From: Bacteroides fragilis
GTDB lineage: Bacteria; Bacillota; Clostridia; Lachnospirales; Lachnospiraceae
Reading direction: 5' to 3'
DNA: 64,000 nucleotides
NCBI GenBank assembly: GCA_023664485.1
Contig: JAMPFK010000001.1
Location: 729,849-793,848, forward strand
Made by a program: the position numbers and the translations under genes. Positions 42,861-52,279 of this stretch are shown in pieces. Every line of letters starts with the position of its first letter. The first letter of the stretch is position 1. Below the pieces are notes generated by a model. It was not told where the DNA came from. It worked only from the letters and a program-made list of their open reading frames with translations, and did no database searches.

Positions 42861-43943
42861 ATGTTTGATAAATTAGAAGACTTACTCAGAAAATTTGAGG
42901 AAATCATGAACGAATTAAGCGAGCCTTCCGTGGCGGACAATCAGGAGCGGTTCCGGGCGCTGATGAAGGAGCAGAGCAATCTGACGCCGATCGTGGAGGC
43001 TTATAAGGAATACCGGAAATGCAGTCAGGATATCGAAGACAGCCTTGCCATGCTGGAGAGCGAATCCGACGAGGAGATGCGGGAGATGTTAAAAGACGAA
43101 CTGTCCGTATCGAAGAAGAGGGTGGAAGAACTGGAGCAGGAATTAAAAATACTCCTTCTGCCCAGGGACCCGAACGACGACAAGAATGTTATCGTAGAAA
43201 TACGCGCGGGCGCGGGAGGCGATGAAGCGGCCCTGTTCGCGGCGGAAATTTATCGTATGTATGTCCATTATGCGGAAAGCAGACGCTGGAAGGTGGAAAC
43301 GGCGGAAGTGGAAGAAATCGGTATTGGCGGTATGAAGAGTGTCACTTTTATGGTGACGGGGCAGGGCGCGTACTCCGTGCTGAAATATGAAAGCGGCGTA
43401 CACCGCGTACAGCGCGTGCCCGAAACGGAATCCGGCGGGCGCATCCATACTTCAACGATCACCGTGGCCGTTATGCCGGAAGCGGAAGAAGTGGATGTGG
43501 AAATTGATGAAAAAGATATCCGCATCGATGTCATGCGGGCATCCGGAAACGGCGGACAGTGCGTTAATACGACCGATTCCGCAGTCCGTCTGACCCATTA
43601 TCCGACGGGAATCGTCGTTTACAGCCAGACCGAGAAATCGCAGCTCCAGAATAAAGCAAAAGCCTTTGCCCTGCTGCGCGCGAAACTGTACGATATCGAA
43701 CAGCAGAAGGCGCACGACGCGGAGGCGGAGCTTCGCAAAAGCCAGATCGGGACGGGCGATCGTTCGGAGAAGATACGGACCTACAATTTCCCGCAGGGAC
43801 GCGTGACCGACCACAGGATCAATTTGACGCTGTATAAGCTGGATAAGGTCATGAACGGCGATATTCAGGAAATAATCGACGCCTGCATCGCCGCCGATCA
43901 GGCTGCAAAACTTCTAAAGATGGGAGAAAACCAGAGCGCCTGA
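42861..43943 (+). CDS. prfA: Peptide chain release factor 1
   Basis: A 360-residue class I release factor that reads UAA and UAG. The GGQ motif is at 231-233 in ASGNGGQCVNTTDSAV, and the stop-codon-reading region lies at about 185-200. AGAGGT precedes the ATG. The last 39 coding bases form the first unit of a 55-bp tandem repeat that continues past the stop. Confidence 0.95.
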   Translation: MFDKLEDLLRKFEEIMNELSEPSVADNQERFRALMKEQSNLTPIVEAYKEYRKCSQDIEDSLAMLESESDEEMREMLKDELSVSKKRVEELEQELKILLLPRDPNDDKNVIVEIRAGAGGDEAALFAAEIYRMYVHYAESRRWKVETAEVEEIGIGGMKSVTFMVTGQGAYSVLKYESGVHRVQRVPETESGGRIHTSTITVAVMPEAEEVDVEIDEKDIRIDVMRASGNGGQCVNTTDSAVRLTHYPTGIVVYSQTEKSQLQNKAKAFALLRAKLYDIEQQKAHDAEAELRKSQIGTGDRSEKIRTYNFPQGRVTDHRINLTLYKLDKVMNGDIQEIIDACIAADQAAKLLKMGENQSA

Positions 43944-44036
43944 TCGGTTGATCAGGGCAGCAAAACTTCTAAAGATGGGAGAAAACCAGAGTGCCTGATC
44001 GGTTGATCAAGGCAGCAAAACTTCTAAAGATGGGAG
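43905..44036 (+). repeat. 55-bp tandem repeat at the 3' end of prfA
   Basis: Units start at GCAAAAC at 43905, 43960 and 44015, about 2.4 copies with only a few changes. Each full unit contains the coding text for the RF1 tail and stop plus a hairpin CCTGATC-GGTT-GATCAGG (43939-43956 in unit 1). Only the first unit is coding. Confidence 0.9.
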
Positions 44037-44098
44037 AGAGTTAATCTGAAAAAAATAAAAATAACTGTTCTCAGAAAAGAATTTTATCTTCATCTCCC

Positions 44099-44127
44099 TT
44101 GACAAACATAGGAAAAGCTGATAAATT
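44099..44127 (+). promoter_or_regulatory. Promoter of the lipoprotein gene
   Basis: TTGACA, 17 bp, TAAATT, 70 bp before the ATG at 44196. Confidence 0.6.
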
Positions 44128-44195
44128 GTCTTTTCAGGTGATAGATTCATATATGAATCGAAAAACTATGTAAAAAGAGGGAGGATTTAGTTAAA

Positions 44196-44864
44196 ATGAA
44201 AAAGTTATCACTGATACTCGCAGGAGTATTGACAGCCGGACTTCTTGGAGGCTGTGGAAATTCTTTTGACGCGGCGGCTTATGCGAAAGCTTTGCTGGAC
44301 AATTCCTACAAGAATGATTCCACACAGTTCGTATCCATGAAGATCGGAACGGCGGAAGAAGCGGCGGATCTGTATGAGCAGGGACTTGACGCGAACGTGG
44401 ACGCGATGGTCGCGTCGGCAGGCGGCAGCATTACGGCAGAACAGGCGGAGTCATTCCGTCAGGTATTTGCGGACATCTACGGCGGCGCAAAGTATACGGT
44501 GGGCGAGGCTGAGAAGCAGGATGACGGCTCTTTTGTCGTAACGATCACTTATGAGCAGATGAATGTATTTGAGCCTGCGATGACAGCTTATATGGATGAA
44601 GTGAACAATATGGTAGAAGAGTGGACAGCGGCGGCAACAGCCGGCAGCGAGCTTCCGTCGGAAGATGAAATGAACGAGCAGATCATTTCCGCTTACAGGG
44701 ACTGCTTTGTTGATTCCCTGGCGAATGTAACCTATGACGAGCCGGCAACGGCGACGCTCAGAATCGAGCTTATCGATAACGTATGGACGCCCAACGAGGA
44801 TGACGTTATGAATCTTGAGATGGTATTCTTCGATATGGACGATGCGTTGAGCGCACTGCAGTAA
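44196..44864 (+). CDS. Putative lipoprotein of unknown function
   Basis: A 222-residue protein with a signal peptide and lipobox LGGC; Cys20 should be lipidated. The mature part is acidic and mostly helical at first (SFDAAAYAKALLDNSYKND), with repeated Ala/Glu helices and a beta-rich end (ATATLRIELIDN). It resembles the DUF5105 type of clostridial lipoproteins, but I cannot name a function. Own promoter and terminator, so it is monocistronic. GAGGGAGG precedes the ATG. Confidence 0.7.
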   Translation: MKKLSLILAGVLTAGLLGGCGNSFDAAAYAKALLDNSYKNDSTQFVSMKIGTAEEAADLYEQGLDANVDAMVASAGGSITAEQAESFRQVFADIYGGAKYTVGEAEKQDDGSFVVTITYEQMNVFEPAMTAYMDEVNNMVEEWTAAATAGSELPSEDEMNEQIISAYRDCFVDSLANVTYDEPATATLRIELIDNVWTPNEDDVMNLEMVFFDMDDALSALQ

Positions 44865-44902
44865 AAATGTGAGAGGAAGTAAGGAGCGCATTGCGAATGC
44901 TG

Positions 44903-44925
44903 ATTATGAATCGCAGATTCATAAT
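44903..44925 (+). repeat. Perfect hairpin before the terminator
   Basis: ATTATGAATC, loop GCA, GATTCATAAT: a 10-bp perfect stem just before the intrinsic terminator. Confidence 0.6.
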
Positions 44926-44930
44926 ATAAG

Positions 44931-44963
44931 AATCCCTGTCAGATATTCTGGCGGGGATTTTCC
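44931..44963 (+). terminator. Terminator of the lipoprotein gene
   Basis: A 13-bp stem with two G-T pairs (44931-44943 with 44947-44959), TAT loop, followed by TTTCCT. Confidence 0.75.
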
Positions 44964-45106
44964 TATGATACGGAAAATATCGGACAGGATAAAGAATAGA
45001 AAGAAAAGGCGGCCGGCTGGTAGCAGATGAGAAGATATTGTGATAAACTACAGGTAATGGCAAAGCGGTAAGGCAATAAAAATTTATATACAAAAAGGAG
45101 CAGACG

Positions 45107-46264
45107 ATGCAGCAGCTATCAAAAAGAACGGCGGGTTTTACGGACTCCGTCATCAGGCGCATGACGCGCATTTCCAATCGATACAACGCGGTAAATTTAT
45201 CACAGGGTTTTCCTGATTTTGACCCGCCCGGTGAAATCCTGGACAGACTTGCGCAGGTGGCGCATGAGGACTGCCACCAGTATTCCATCACATGGGGCGC
45301 GCAGAACTTCCGGGAGGCGCTGGCGGAGAAGCAGTCCGCGCTCATGGGAAGAAAAATCGATCCGAACGGCGAAATCGTCGTGACCTGCGGCAGCACGGAA
45401 GCGATGATGGCCGCCATGCTGACGGTGACAAATCCGGGCGATAAAGTAATCGTTTTTTCGCCTTTTTATGAAAACTACGGGGCGGATACGATTCTGTCCG
45501 GTGCGGAGCCGATTTATGTAAACCTATATCCGCCGGCATTCGGATTCCGGCAGGAAGAATTGGAGGCCGCTTTCAAACAAAGGCCGAAAGCGCTGGTGCT
45601 CTGCAATCCCTCGAATCCGTGCGGAAAGGTTTTTACGAGGGAAGAGCTTTGTTATATTGCGGAACTTGCGAAAAAATACGACACATACGTCATAACAGAT
45701 GAAGTTTATGAGCATATCGTTTATGAACCGCATGAGCACGTTTATTTTGCGTCTCTGCCGGGTATGTGGGAGCGGACCATTTCGTGCAGTTCCCTTTCCA
45801 AGACTTATTCCATCACCGGCTGGCGTCTCGGCTATATTATCGCGCCGCCGGAGATTATCGATGTGGCGAAGAAAGTACATGATTTTCTGACCGTGGGCGC
45901 GGCTGCGCCTTTGCAGGAAGCGGTCATTCCGGGGCTGCGGTTCGGGAAGTCCTATTACGATGAACTGCGGGAGAAGTATACGCGAAAAAAGAATCTGTTC
46001 CTGAAAGGATTGGACGAAATCGGCCTGGTACATACGGATCCGGAAGGCGCTTACTATGTGCTGCTGGACATTTCGGAATTCGGCTATGAGAGCGATCTGC
46101 TGTTTTGCGAAGCACTGGCGGAAAAAGTGGGAGTCGGCGCGGTGCCGGGATCCAGCTTTTTCAGAGAGCCGGTAAATCATCTGATACGCTTTCATTTCGC
46201 GAAGAAGGACGAGACTCTTTACGAAGCGCTCAACAGGCTGGAAAGCATCCGGAAAAAGATGTGA
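45107..46264 (+). CDS. PLP-dependent aminotransferase, class I/II
   Basis: A 385-residue fold-type I aminotransferase of the aspartate/aromatic group. NLSQGFPDFDPP near the start is the substrate loop, NPSNPCGKVF is the phosphate-side motif, TDEVYEHIVYE carries the ring-stacking Asp/Tyr, and SSLSKTYSITGWRLGY holds the PLP lysine. The final Arg that binds the substrate carboxylate is in LIRFHFAK. Substrate is not fixed by sequence; kynurenine, aspartate or aromatic amino acids are possible. AAAGGAG precedes the ATG. Cytoplasmic. Confidence 0.88.
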   Translation: MQQLSKRTAGFTDSVIRRMTRISNRYNAVNLSQGFPDFDPPGEILDRLAQVAHEDCHQYSITWGAQNFREALAEKQSALMGRKIDPNGEIVVTCGSTEAMMAAMLTVTNPGDKVIVFSPFYENYGADTILSGAEPIYVNLYPPAFGFRQEELEAAFKQRPKALVLCNPSNPCGKVFTREELCYIAELAKKYDTYVITDEVYEHIVYEPHEHVYFASLPGMWERTISCSSLSKTYSITGWRLGYIIAPPEIIDVAKKVHDFLTVGAAAPLQEAVIPGLRFGKSYYDELREKYTRKKNLFLKGLDEIGLVHTDPEGAYYVLLDISEFGYESDLLFCEALAEKVGVGAVPGSSFFREPVNHLIRFHFAKKDETLYEALNRLESIRKKM

Positions 46265-46395
46265 ACGGCCTGTTTGTGAAAAACGGAGCAAAGGCTGTGC
46301 CGGAAAAGGGCAGGAAATACGGCCAAAGGGCAGTGCCGGGGACGGAAGAGATGAACCAGGGGCGGCGCCGGGGCAGGAGATAAGGAGGAGATGCA

Positions 46396-46710
46396 ATGGC
46401 TGTTACGATAGAAGATAAACGAATTCGGCTGCAGGATAATGTTATCGAATATAAGAAGGGTTTTAAATGGCATACGCTGCCTTATGAGGAAATCCGCCAG
46501 GCATATCTGCGGGTAGAAGAGGTGAACGGGAGGCTTTGCTGCGGCGTCGCCAGCTTTGATATGTTTTTTCTGATGTTAAAGACAAAGGAAGGCGAACTGC
46601 TCAAAATCGAGGCTGTTTCCAAAGATATTGTGAAGCGGATGCTGGCAGAAATCAAAAAGAAGAATGAAAAAACAGAGATCGGGTATAAAAAGCAGGAAAC
46701 ATCCGCCTGA
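46396..46710 (+). CDS. Small hypothetical protein, PH-domain-like
   Basis: A 104-residue protein with alternating strands (IRLQDNVIEYKKG, LPYEEIRQAYLRVE, FFLMLKTKEGELLKIEA) and a C-terminal helix, a pattern seen in small bacterial PH-like proteins. No signal peptide or helix through the membrane. AAGGAGG precedes the ATG. It lies between the aminotransferase and the response regulator on the same strand. Function unknown; the fold is an inference. Confidence 0.6.
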   Translation: MAVTIEDKRIRLQDNVIEYKKGFKWHTLPYEEIRQAYLRVEEVNGRLCCGVASFDMFFLMLKTKEGELLKIEAVSKDIVKRMLAEIKKKNEKTEIGYKKQETSA

Positions 46711-46780
46711 AGGCGCGGCGGGTTAAAAATGCGCGATCTGCCGTAAAACGCGTCGTATAACGATAAGAAAGGTTTTGCTC

Positions 46781-47521
46781 ATGACACAGAAAAGAATCCT
46801 CATCATAGAAGATGACAAAGACCTGGCGGCCATTACCGGCGATATGCTGCAAAATTACGGGTATGAAATACGGATCGCGCGAAACTGCGAAGCCGCCTTC
46901 GATCTCCTGACGAAAGGACGGTTCCATCTGCTGTTGATGGATATCAATCTGCCGGATGGCAGCGGGTTCGACGTATGCCGGGAGCTCCGCAGGGTATCGA
47001 GGGCGCCGGTCATTTTTGCCAGCGCGCGGACGGGTGAAGAAGATAAAATCAAAGGGTTCGATATGGGAGGAGACGATTATCTGGCAAAGCCGTATTCCCT
47101 GCGGGAACTGCTGGCAAGGATCAACGCGCTGATGCGCAGGGCCTATGGCGCGGAGGAAGAAGCGCCGGTCTACCGGTTCGGAAAAGTCAGAGTGGATACC
47201 GGAACGCGGACGGCGGAGCGGGACGGCGAAGAAGTCCGGCTGGCGCTGCGGGAGTTCGATCTTCTGGCATATTTGTGCGCGCACCCGGACAGGGCGGTGC
47301 GGAAAGAGGAACTGCTCCGCGAGGTATGGGGCGCTTTTTCGGAGGCGGAGCCCGCGACCGTGGCGGTCCATATCCGCTGGCTCCGGGAAAAACTGGAGGA
47401 CGATCCGGCGTCGCCGCGGTTCATCAGGACGGTATGGGGCGTCGGGTATCAGCTCGATACGGAAGGAAGCGGGACACACGGGCCGGAGCGCCTGCGGGAC
47501 AGGCGGAAGGAAGGAAAATAA
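46781..47521 (+). CDS. Response regulator, OmpR/PhoB family
   Basis: A 246-residue regulator. The receiver domain (about 1-120) has the acidic pocket IIEDDKD, the phosphorylation site Asp54 in LLMDINLPDG and the switch Lys in YLAKPYSLREL. The winged-helix DNA-binding domain spans about 130-230, with VRTVWGVGYQ-like ending (FIRTVWGVGYQLD). AAAGG lies 8 nt before the ATG. It is followed 6 nt later by the histidine kinase gene. The likely targets are the TTCTTAA repeats at 48681 before the ABC transporter. Confidence 0.92.
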   Translation: MTQKRILIIEDDKDLAAITGDMLQNYGYEIRIARNCEAAFDLLTKGRFHLLLMDINLPDGSGFDVCRELRRVSRAPVIFASARTGEEDKIKGFDMGGDDYLAKPYSLRELLARINALMRRAYGAEEEAPVYRFGKVRVDTGTRTAERDGEEVRLALREFDLLAYLCAHPDRAVRKEELLREVWGAFSEAEPATVAVHIRWLREKLEDDPASPRFIRTVWGVGYQLDTEGSGTHGPERLRDRRKEGK

Positions 47522-47527
47522 AGCGGT

Positions 47528-48679
47528 ATGAGAAAACAGTTCATAAAAGTAACAGCGGCTTATCTTGGGCTTTTTGGGGCCTGTCTCTTGGCCGCTGTCT
47601 TTTTTTTCGGGAAAAAAGCCGGGGAAGCGGGAGCGGAGACCGGAAGCAGGCTCGTGTTATTGAATGAGATAGAGCAGCTGACGGCGGACGCCGGGGGCAG
47701 CAGCCCGGCGGCAGAGGAAATCCGGCTTTTGGAAGAGGAGCTGCGGCGGGAAGCGGCGGGCGGACAGGCGGCATATGGGAAACGCGCCGGCATTTTTTAT
47801 GCCTGTCTGACGCTCTTCTTTATATCCGGCGGCCTGCTCTATCTTTATTTTAAAATTTTGAGGCCCTTTTATAAGCTGGAAGCGTATGCGGCGGAAATTG
47901 CCAAAGGAAATTTCGATATTGCGCTGGACTATGAGCGGGCCAATTTTTTCGGGGCGTTTACATGGGCTTTTGATCATATGAGAAAGGAAATCATAACGGC
48001 GAAGAAGAACGAGGCGGAAGCGGTTCGGGAGAATAAGACGATCATTGCCGCGCTCTCGCACGATATCAAGACGCCTCTCGCTTCTATCCGGGCCTACGCG
48101 GAAGGACTTGAGGCGAATCTGGCGGCGGATTATGAGCAGAGGGAGCGTTATCTGAACGTTATCATGCGCAAGTGCGACGAGGTTTCCCGCCTTGTAAACG
48201 ATTTGGTCCTGCATTCCCTTTCCGAGCTGGAACGGCTGGAAATCAGGGAACAGAAGGTCGGCATGCGCGGCCTGCTCATGAGGATCATGCGGGATCTGGA
48301 ATACCCGGACATGTTTTTACTGGAACCGGTTCCGGACGCAGTGGCTGCCGTCGATGAAAAACGGCTGGCACAGGCTCTTTTGAATCTGTTGGAAAATGCG
48401 AAGAAATATGCGAAGGGAAGCCGGGTGGAGGTTTGGGCAGAACAGACGGAAGGCAGGTATGAAATTCATGCGCGGGATTATGGCGCAGGGATTCTGCCGG
48501 AGGATATGCCTTTTGTGACCCGGCGGTTCTACAGGGGGAAGAATGTACAGGAAGAACCGGGTTCGGGGCTTGGCCTGTATATTGTGTCTTATGTCATGGA
48601 AAGGATGAAAGGCGGCCTGATTCTGGAAAATCATGAGGACGGCCTGGAAGCGGTCCTGTGGCTTCCGGTCTTTCAGTAA
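47528..48679 (+). CDS. Sensor histidine kinase
   Basis: A 383-residue kinase. A first helix (about 8-28), an extracellular loop of about 65 residues (28-92), a second helix (about 93-112), and a HAMP-like linker precede the dimerisation domain with His178 in ALSHDIKTPLASI. The ATPase domain has the N box LLNLLENAKKYAKG, G1 ARDYGAGI and G2 GSGLGLYIV. The sensor loop is short, so it may sense an envelope ligand or the neighbouring transporter. Paired with the response regulator and the FtsX-type ABC transporter downstream. Confidence 0.9.
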   Translation: MRKQFIKVTAAYLGLFGACLLAAVFFFGKKAGEAGAETGSRLVLLNEIEQLTADAGGSSPAAEEIRLLEEELRREAAGGQAAYGKRAGIFYACLTLFFISGGLLYLYFKILRPFYKLEAYAAEIAKGNFDIALDYERANFFGAFTWAFDHMRKEIITAKKNEAEAVRENKTIIAALSHDIKTPLASIRAYAEGLEANLAADYEQRERYLNVIMRKCDEVSRLVNDLVLHSLSELERLEIREQKVGMRGLLMRIMRDLEYPDMFLLEPVPDAVAAVDEKRLAQALLNLLENAKKYAKGSRVEVWAEQTEGRYEIHARDYGAGILPEDMPFVTRRFYRGKNVQEEPGSGLGLYIVSYVMERMKGGLILENHEDGLEAVLWLPVFQ

Positions 48680-48680
48680 G

Positions 48681-48716
48681 TTCTTAAAGACTTCTTAATG
48701 ATTATTCTGATAGGAT
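48681..48716 (+). promoter_or_regulatory. Likely response-regulator-activated promoter of the ABC transporter
   Basis: A direct repeat TTCTTAA (48681-48687 and 48692-48698) with an 11-bp period, then TAGGAT at 48711-48716 as a possible -10. No -35 is seen, and the repeat takes its place, as in promoters activated by OmpR-type regulators. Confidence 0.55.
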
Positions 48717-48806
48717 ATTCCTGCAGGGCGGAAATGGCTTGTGCGCGGCGCTGGCCTGTCCGCCCTGTCGTCATTGGAACAGGGATTGGAAAGGACAGGA
48801 AAAAAT

Positions 48807-49568
48807 ATGAGAACAGTTATCATGAAAGCGGTGGATCTATGCAAAAGCTTTGCCAATAACGGCGGACAGAATCATGTGCTGGATATGGTCAGTCTGGAAA
48901 TTTACGGGGGAGACTTTACGGTCATCATGGGTTCTTCGGGGGCCGGCAAATCGACGCTGCTGTATGCCTTGAGCGGTATGGATAAGCCTACCGGCGGAGA
49001 GGTATATTACGGGGAAAAGTGCGTCAGCCGTTTGAAGGAAAAGGAAATGGCGGCCCTGCGGGCAGGAGAATTCGGCTTTGTTTTCCAGCAGGCGCATCTG
49101 GTCAGCAATCTGACGCTTTTTGAAAACGTGACGGCGGCGGGGTTTCTGGATAAGCGAAAGAGCGGCAGGGAAGTAAAGGACAGAGCGGAGGAGCTGCTTA
49201 TGCAGATGAACGTCCAAAAGGCGATGAACCGTCTGCCGTCGCAGGTATCAGGCGGGGAAGCGCAGCGTGCCGCTATCGCAAGGGCGATGATAAATGAGCC
49301 GGGTCTTCTTTTTGCCGACGAGCCGACGGGGGCGCTGAATAAGAGGAATACGCAGGAGGTATTGAATCTTTTGACCGGGCTGAATGACAAAGGACAGAAT
49401 ATTCTGATGGTAACGCACGATATCAAGGCAGCGATTCGAGCGACGAGGCTTCTGTATCTGGAGGACGGAAGGGTCATCGGGGAGATGTCCATGCCGCCGT
49501 ACCGCGGCGGGGATGCGAAGAGCCGCGAAAAGCAGGTGGATGCGTGGCTGGCGTCGATGGAGTGGTAA
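48807..49568 (+). CDS. ABC transporter ATP-binding protein (MacB/LolD/BceA type)
   Basis: A 253-residue ATPase. Walker A is GSSGAGKSTLL, the Q-loop is FQQAHLVSNLTLFENV, the signature is SGGEAQRAAIARA, Walker B is LLFADEPTGALN, and the H-loop is MVTHDIKAA. The start at 48807 has GGACAGG upstream. It energises the FtsX-type permease encoded 67 bp downstream. The group includes peptide-antibiotic exporters and lipoprotein-release systems. Confidence 0.92.
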   Translation: MRTVIMKAVDLCKSFANNGGQNHVLDMVSLEIYGGDFTVIMGSSGAGKSTLLYALSGMDKPTGGEVYYGEKCVSRLKEKEMAALRAGEFGFVFQQAHLVSNLTLFENVTAAGFLDKRKSGREVKDRAEELLMQMNVQKAMNRLPSQVSGGEAQRAAIARAMINEPGLLFADEPTGALNKRNTQEVLNLLTGLNDKGQNILMVTHDIKAAIRATRLLYLEDGRVIGEMSMPPYRGGDAKSREKQVDAWLASMEW

Positions 49569-49635
49569 GGACGGGGCAGTCTGCTTCACCTGAAAACGGG
49601 AATGATATGGATGATGATAGAAAGGTTGACATAAT

Positions 49636-51996
49636 ATGAAGTGTTTTCATTTATTAAAAGCGGATATGAGGAGCCAAAAGGGGAGTCTGGCGGGGATTTT
49701 TATGCTTGTGCTGATCATCACGGTCTCCCTGTGCGCGGTTCTGGCCGTATGGAGTAATTCCAATGCGTATGAGAGGGAACAGATCGACCGTATAGGGTAC
49801 GGCGATGTGAGCTATTGGCTGGCCGGCGTTATGGACCGGGCAGAATTAGCGGAACAGGCGGAAGCGCTGGAGGAAGTGGACAGGGCGGAGATGGAGGAGA
49901 TCCTTATCTTTAACCGTTACTACATCGGCGGGCAGACGTTGGGCGTGGAAGGCTCTCTGCATCTGCTCGACGTGTCGGAAAACGCGTATCCTGTTTTTGA
50001 TAAAAATCTGGAGAGCATCGTAAAAACACCGGAAAAACTGCGGGATGGAGAGATTTATGCGCCCGCTTCTTTCCGTTCTCTGTACGATATGGAGACAGGG
50101 GATGTGTTAAGGCTTGTGACGGCGGAAGGGGAAGAGGAGGAAATTTTTACGATAAAAGGCTTTTTCGAAGATCCGATGGCCGGAAGCGCGATGATGGGAT
50201 TGAAACAGATACTGATGACAGGAACCGATATGCGGAGGCTCGCCGGAAAGCTCGACAGGGCAGGGGAGGCGGCACAGGGGCTGCGGGCGGATGTATTTCA
50301 TATTTTCCAGGCACAGGGCAGTCCCCTGTCTTCCGGGGAATTCCAGAAAATTCTGAATGAAAAGACCGATCTGTCGGCAGCATGGGGATTTTCCTACAGC
50401 AAAGATACGATTATGGGCTTTATGCTGATCCTGCACAATATTTTTGCGGGTTTTCTGCTGGTATTCGTTATGATTCTGCTCGTTGTCGCGATGATCGTCA
50501 TTGGACACAGCATCGGCAGCGGTATCGAGCAGAACTATGTCGATATGGGAATTTTGAAGGCGATAGGCTATACCCGGAACGACCTGCGCCTCGTCCGGCT
50601 TTTACAATATCTGATCGTCATTGCGGCCGGCATGCTGTCCGGCCTTCCGGTATCCGCGCTGGCAGTCCGGGAAATCAACCGTCTTTCGGTCACGGTAACG
50701 GGAATTTTAGCGCCGTCGGACATTCCGCTGGGGAGCAGCCTGTCCGCGCTGGGTCTGATCCTGCTCGTTTTTATGGGCTTTATCTGTATGAAAACGGTCA
50801 AGATCGGGAAAATTTCACCGATCCGGGCGATCCGGGGAGGCGCGGAGGATGTGTATTTTCAAAGCCGTTTTCTGGCGCCGATCCGGAAGGGCGGCCTCAG
50901 CTTCTGGCTCGCGTACAGACAGCTCGTTTCCGGGAAAAAGCAGTATATCAGCGCCTGTCTCGTTGCGTCGCTCCTTGTTTTTTTCCTGTCGCTGACAGCC
51001 AGAATGGATGCATGGCTCGGACCCGGCGGAAAAGGGCTGATGGATTCTTTTGCGGCCTCCCGTTATGATCTGGGCGTAGAGTGCGGGGAGGAGGAAACGG
51101 CAAAGGAGGCGGAAGCGTTTATCGCGGAGCGCGCCGGGATAGCCGGTTCCTATCAGTTCCGTATGAGCAGGGCGTCCGTCTGCCAGATCGAATATCTGCT
51201 GAATATCATATCCGAACCGGAATACTTTAATATGCTTGCCGGAAGGGCCTGCCTGTACCGGAATGAAATCGTCATAACACAGATGCTTGCGGATGAACTG
51301 CACATCGGAATCGGCGATACGGTCCCCGTCGCTTTTGGCGGAAAAGAGCTGGATTTTCTCATAAGCGGCATATACCAGTGCGCAAACGATATGGGAGAAA
51401 ATTTTGGCATCAGCCGGGAAGGCTTCCGGCGTCTGCTGGAAACGGAGGATGAAGAATCGTCCTATTATACTTTTTATCTGCTGCAGGACGCTTCCATGGC
51501 GGAGGAGATCTCACAGGAGCTGCAGGAGATTTACGGGGAAAAGCTCAGCGTCGATGAAAATACATGGTCCGGCACAGACAGTATTCTGCTGGTACTGTCG
51601 TCCCTGATGGTCTTTATGTATGCGATTACGATTGTTTTTGTCCTGATAACGGTCACGCTGACGGGCAGCAGGATTTTGTATAAAGAGCAGCAGGACATGG
51701 GCGTTTATAAATCGCTGGGGTACGGGTCGGGGAGGCTGCGGCTTGCCTTTGCCCTGCGTTTTGGCATTGTTTCCGCGGCGGGTTCCGCGCTCGGCGTCCT
51801 GTTGAGCGCCGTTTTCACAGACCCGCTCGCGACGGCAATGCTCAGGATGTGCGGGATCAGCCGCTTCACCTCCAGCCTGGGCCCGCTCCGGATGGCGTTC
51901 CCGGCGGCCGTCGTGAGCGCGGTGTTCCTCTTTTTCGCCTATTTTGCGGCGGGCCGGGTGAAAAAGGTGGAGCCGGGGATTTTGATCGTGGAGTAG
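49636..51996 (+). CDS. FtsX-type ABC transporter permease
   Basis: A 786-residue permease with two FtsX domains. The order is helix 1 (about 15-40), a large extracellular domain (about 45-270), helices at about 275-300, 325-355 and 370-390, then a second half with a helix near 435, a second extracellular domain (about 455-640), and three final helices. AAAAGGGG motifs aside, the pair with the upstream ATPase and the two-component system resembles detoxification modules against cell-wall-active peptides. The role is inferred from the module layout. AAAGG precedes the ATG. Confidence 0.88.
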   Translation: MKCFHLLKADMRSQKGSLAGIFMLVLIITVSLCAVLAVWSNSNAYEREQIDRIGYGDVSYWLAGVMDRAELAEQAEALEEVDRAEMEEILIFNRYYIGGQTLGVEGSLHLLDVSENAYPVFDKNLESIVKTPEKLRDGEIYAPASFRSLYDMETGDVLRLVTAEGEEEEIFTIKGFFEDPMAGSAMMGLKQILMTGTDMRRLAGKLDRAGEAAQGLRADVFHIFQAQGSPLSSGEFQKILNEKTDLSAAWGFSYSKDTIMGFMLILHNIFAGFLLVFVMILLVVAMIVIGHSIGSGIEQNYVDMGILKAIGYTRNDLRLVRLLQYLIVIAAGMLSGLPVSALAVREINRLSVTVTGILAPSDIPLGSSLSALGLILLVFMGFICMKTVKIGKISPIRAIRGGAEDVYFQSRFLAPIRKGGLSFWLAYRQLVSGKKQYISACLVASLLVFFLSLTARMDAWLGPGGKGLMDSFAASRYDLGVECGEEETAKEAEAFIAERAGIAGSYQFRMSRASVCQIEYLLNIISEPEYFNMLAGRACLYRNEIVITQMLADELHIGIGDTVPVAFGGKELDFLISGIYQCANDMGENFGISREGFRRLLETEDEESSYYTFYLLQDASMAEEISQELQEIYGEKLSVDENTWSGTDSILLVLSSLMVFMYAITIVFVLITVTLTGSRILYKEQQDMGVYKSLGYGSGRLRLAFALRFGIVSAAGSALGVLLSAVFTDPLATAMLRMCGISRFTSSLGPLRMAFPAAVVSAVFLFFAYFAAGRVKKVEPGILIVE

Positions 51997-52279
51997 AAGC
52001 GGTGAAGGGACGTACGGGAAATTGATTTCCGTGATTCCTGTGCGCCATAAAGGGCCGGCGGCGTCCGCATCGGGTGGAAAAACGGGAGCGTCTGTTTTTC
52101 CGGCTGGCGGTCATGGCGATATTGTATTATAATATGGAAGTCCGGATTCGCGCCGCGTCCTTTTTATTCTTTTCAGCATAAGGCAGATCCGGCCGGAGGA
52201 AGCGCGCCTTTGCAGGAATTACGCCGCGCCCGGCCGGCGGGAGACAGTACGGAGGTATTCCGGCAGGAGGAGAAAAGCC

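Noticed and set aside
43905..44036. CRISPR array
   Set aside because: There are only about 2.4 direct tandem copies without spacers, and the unit is the end of prfA.
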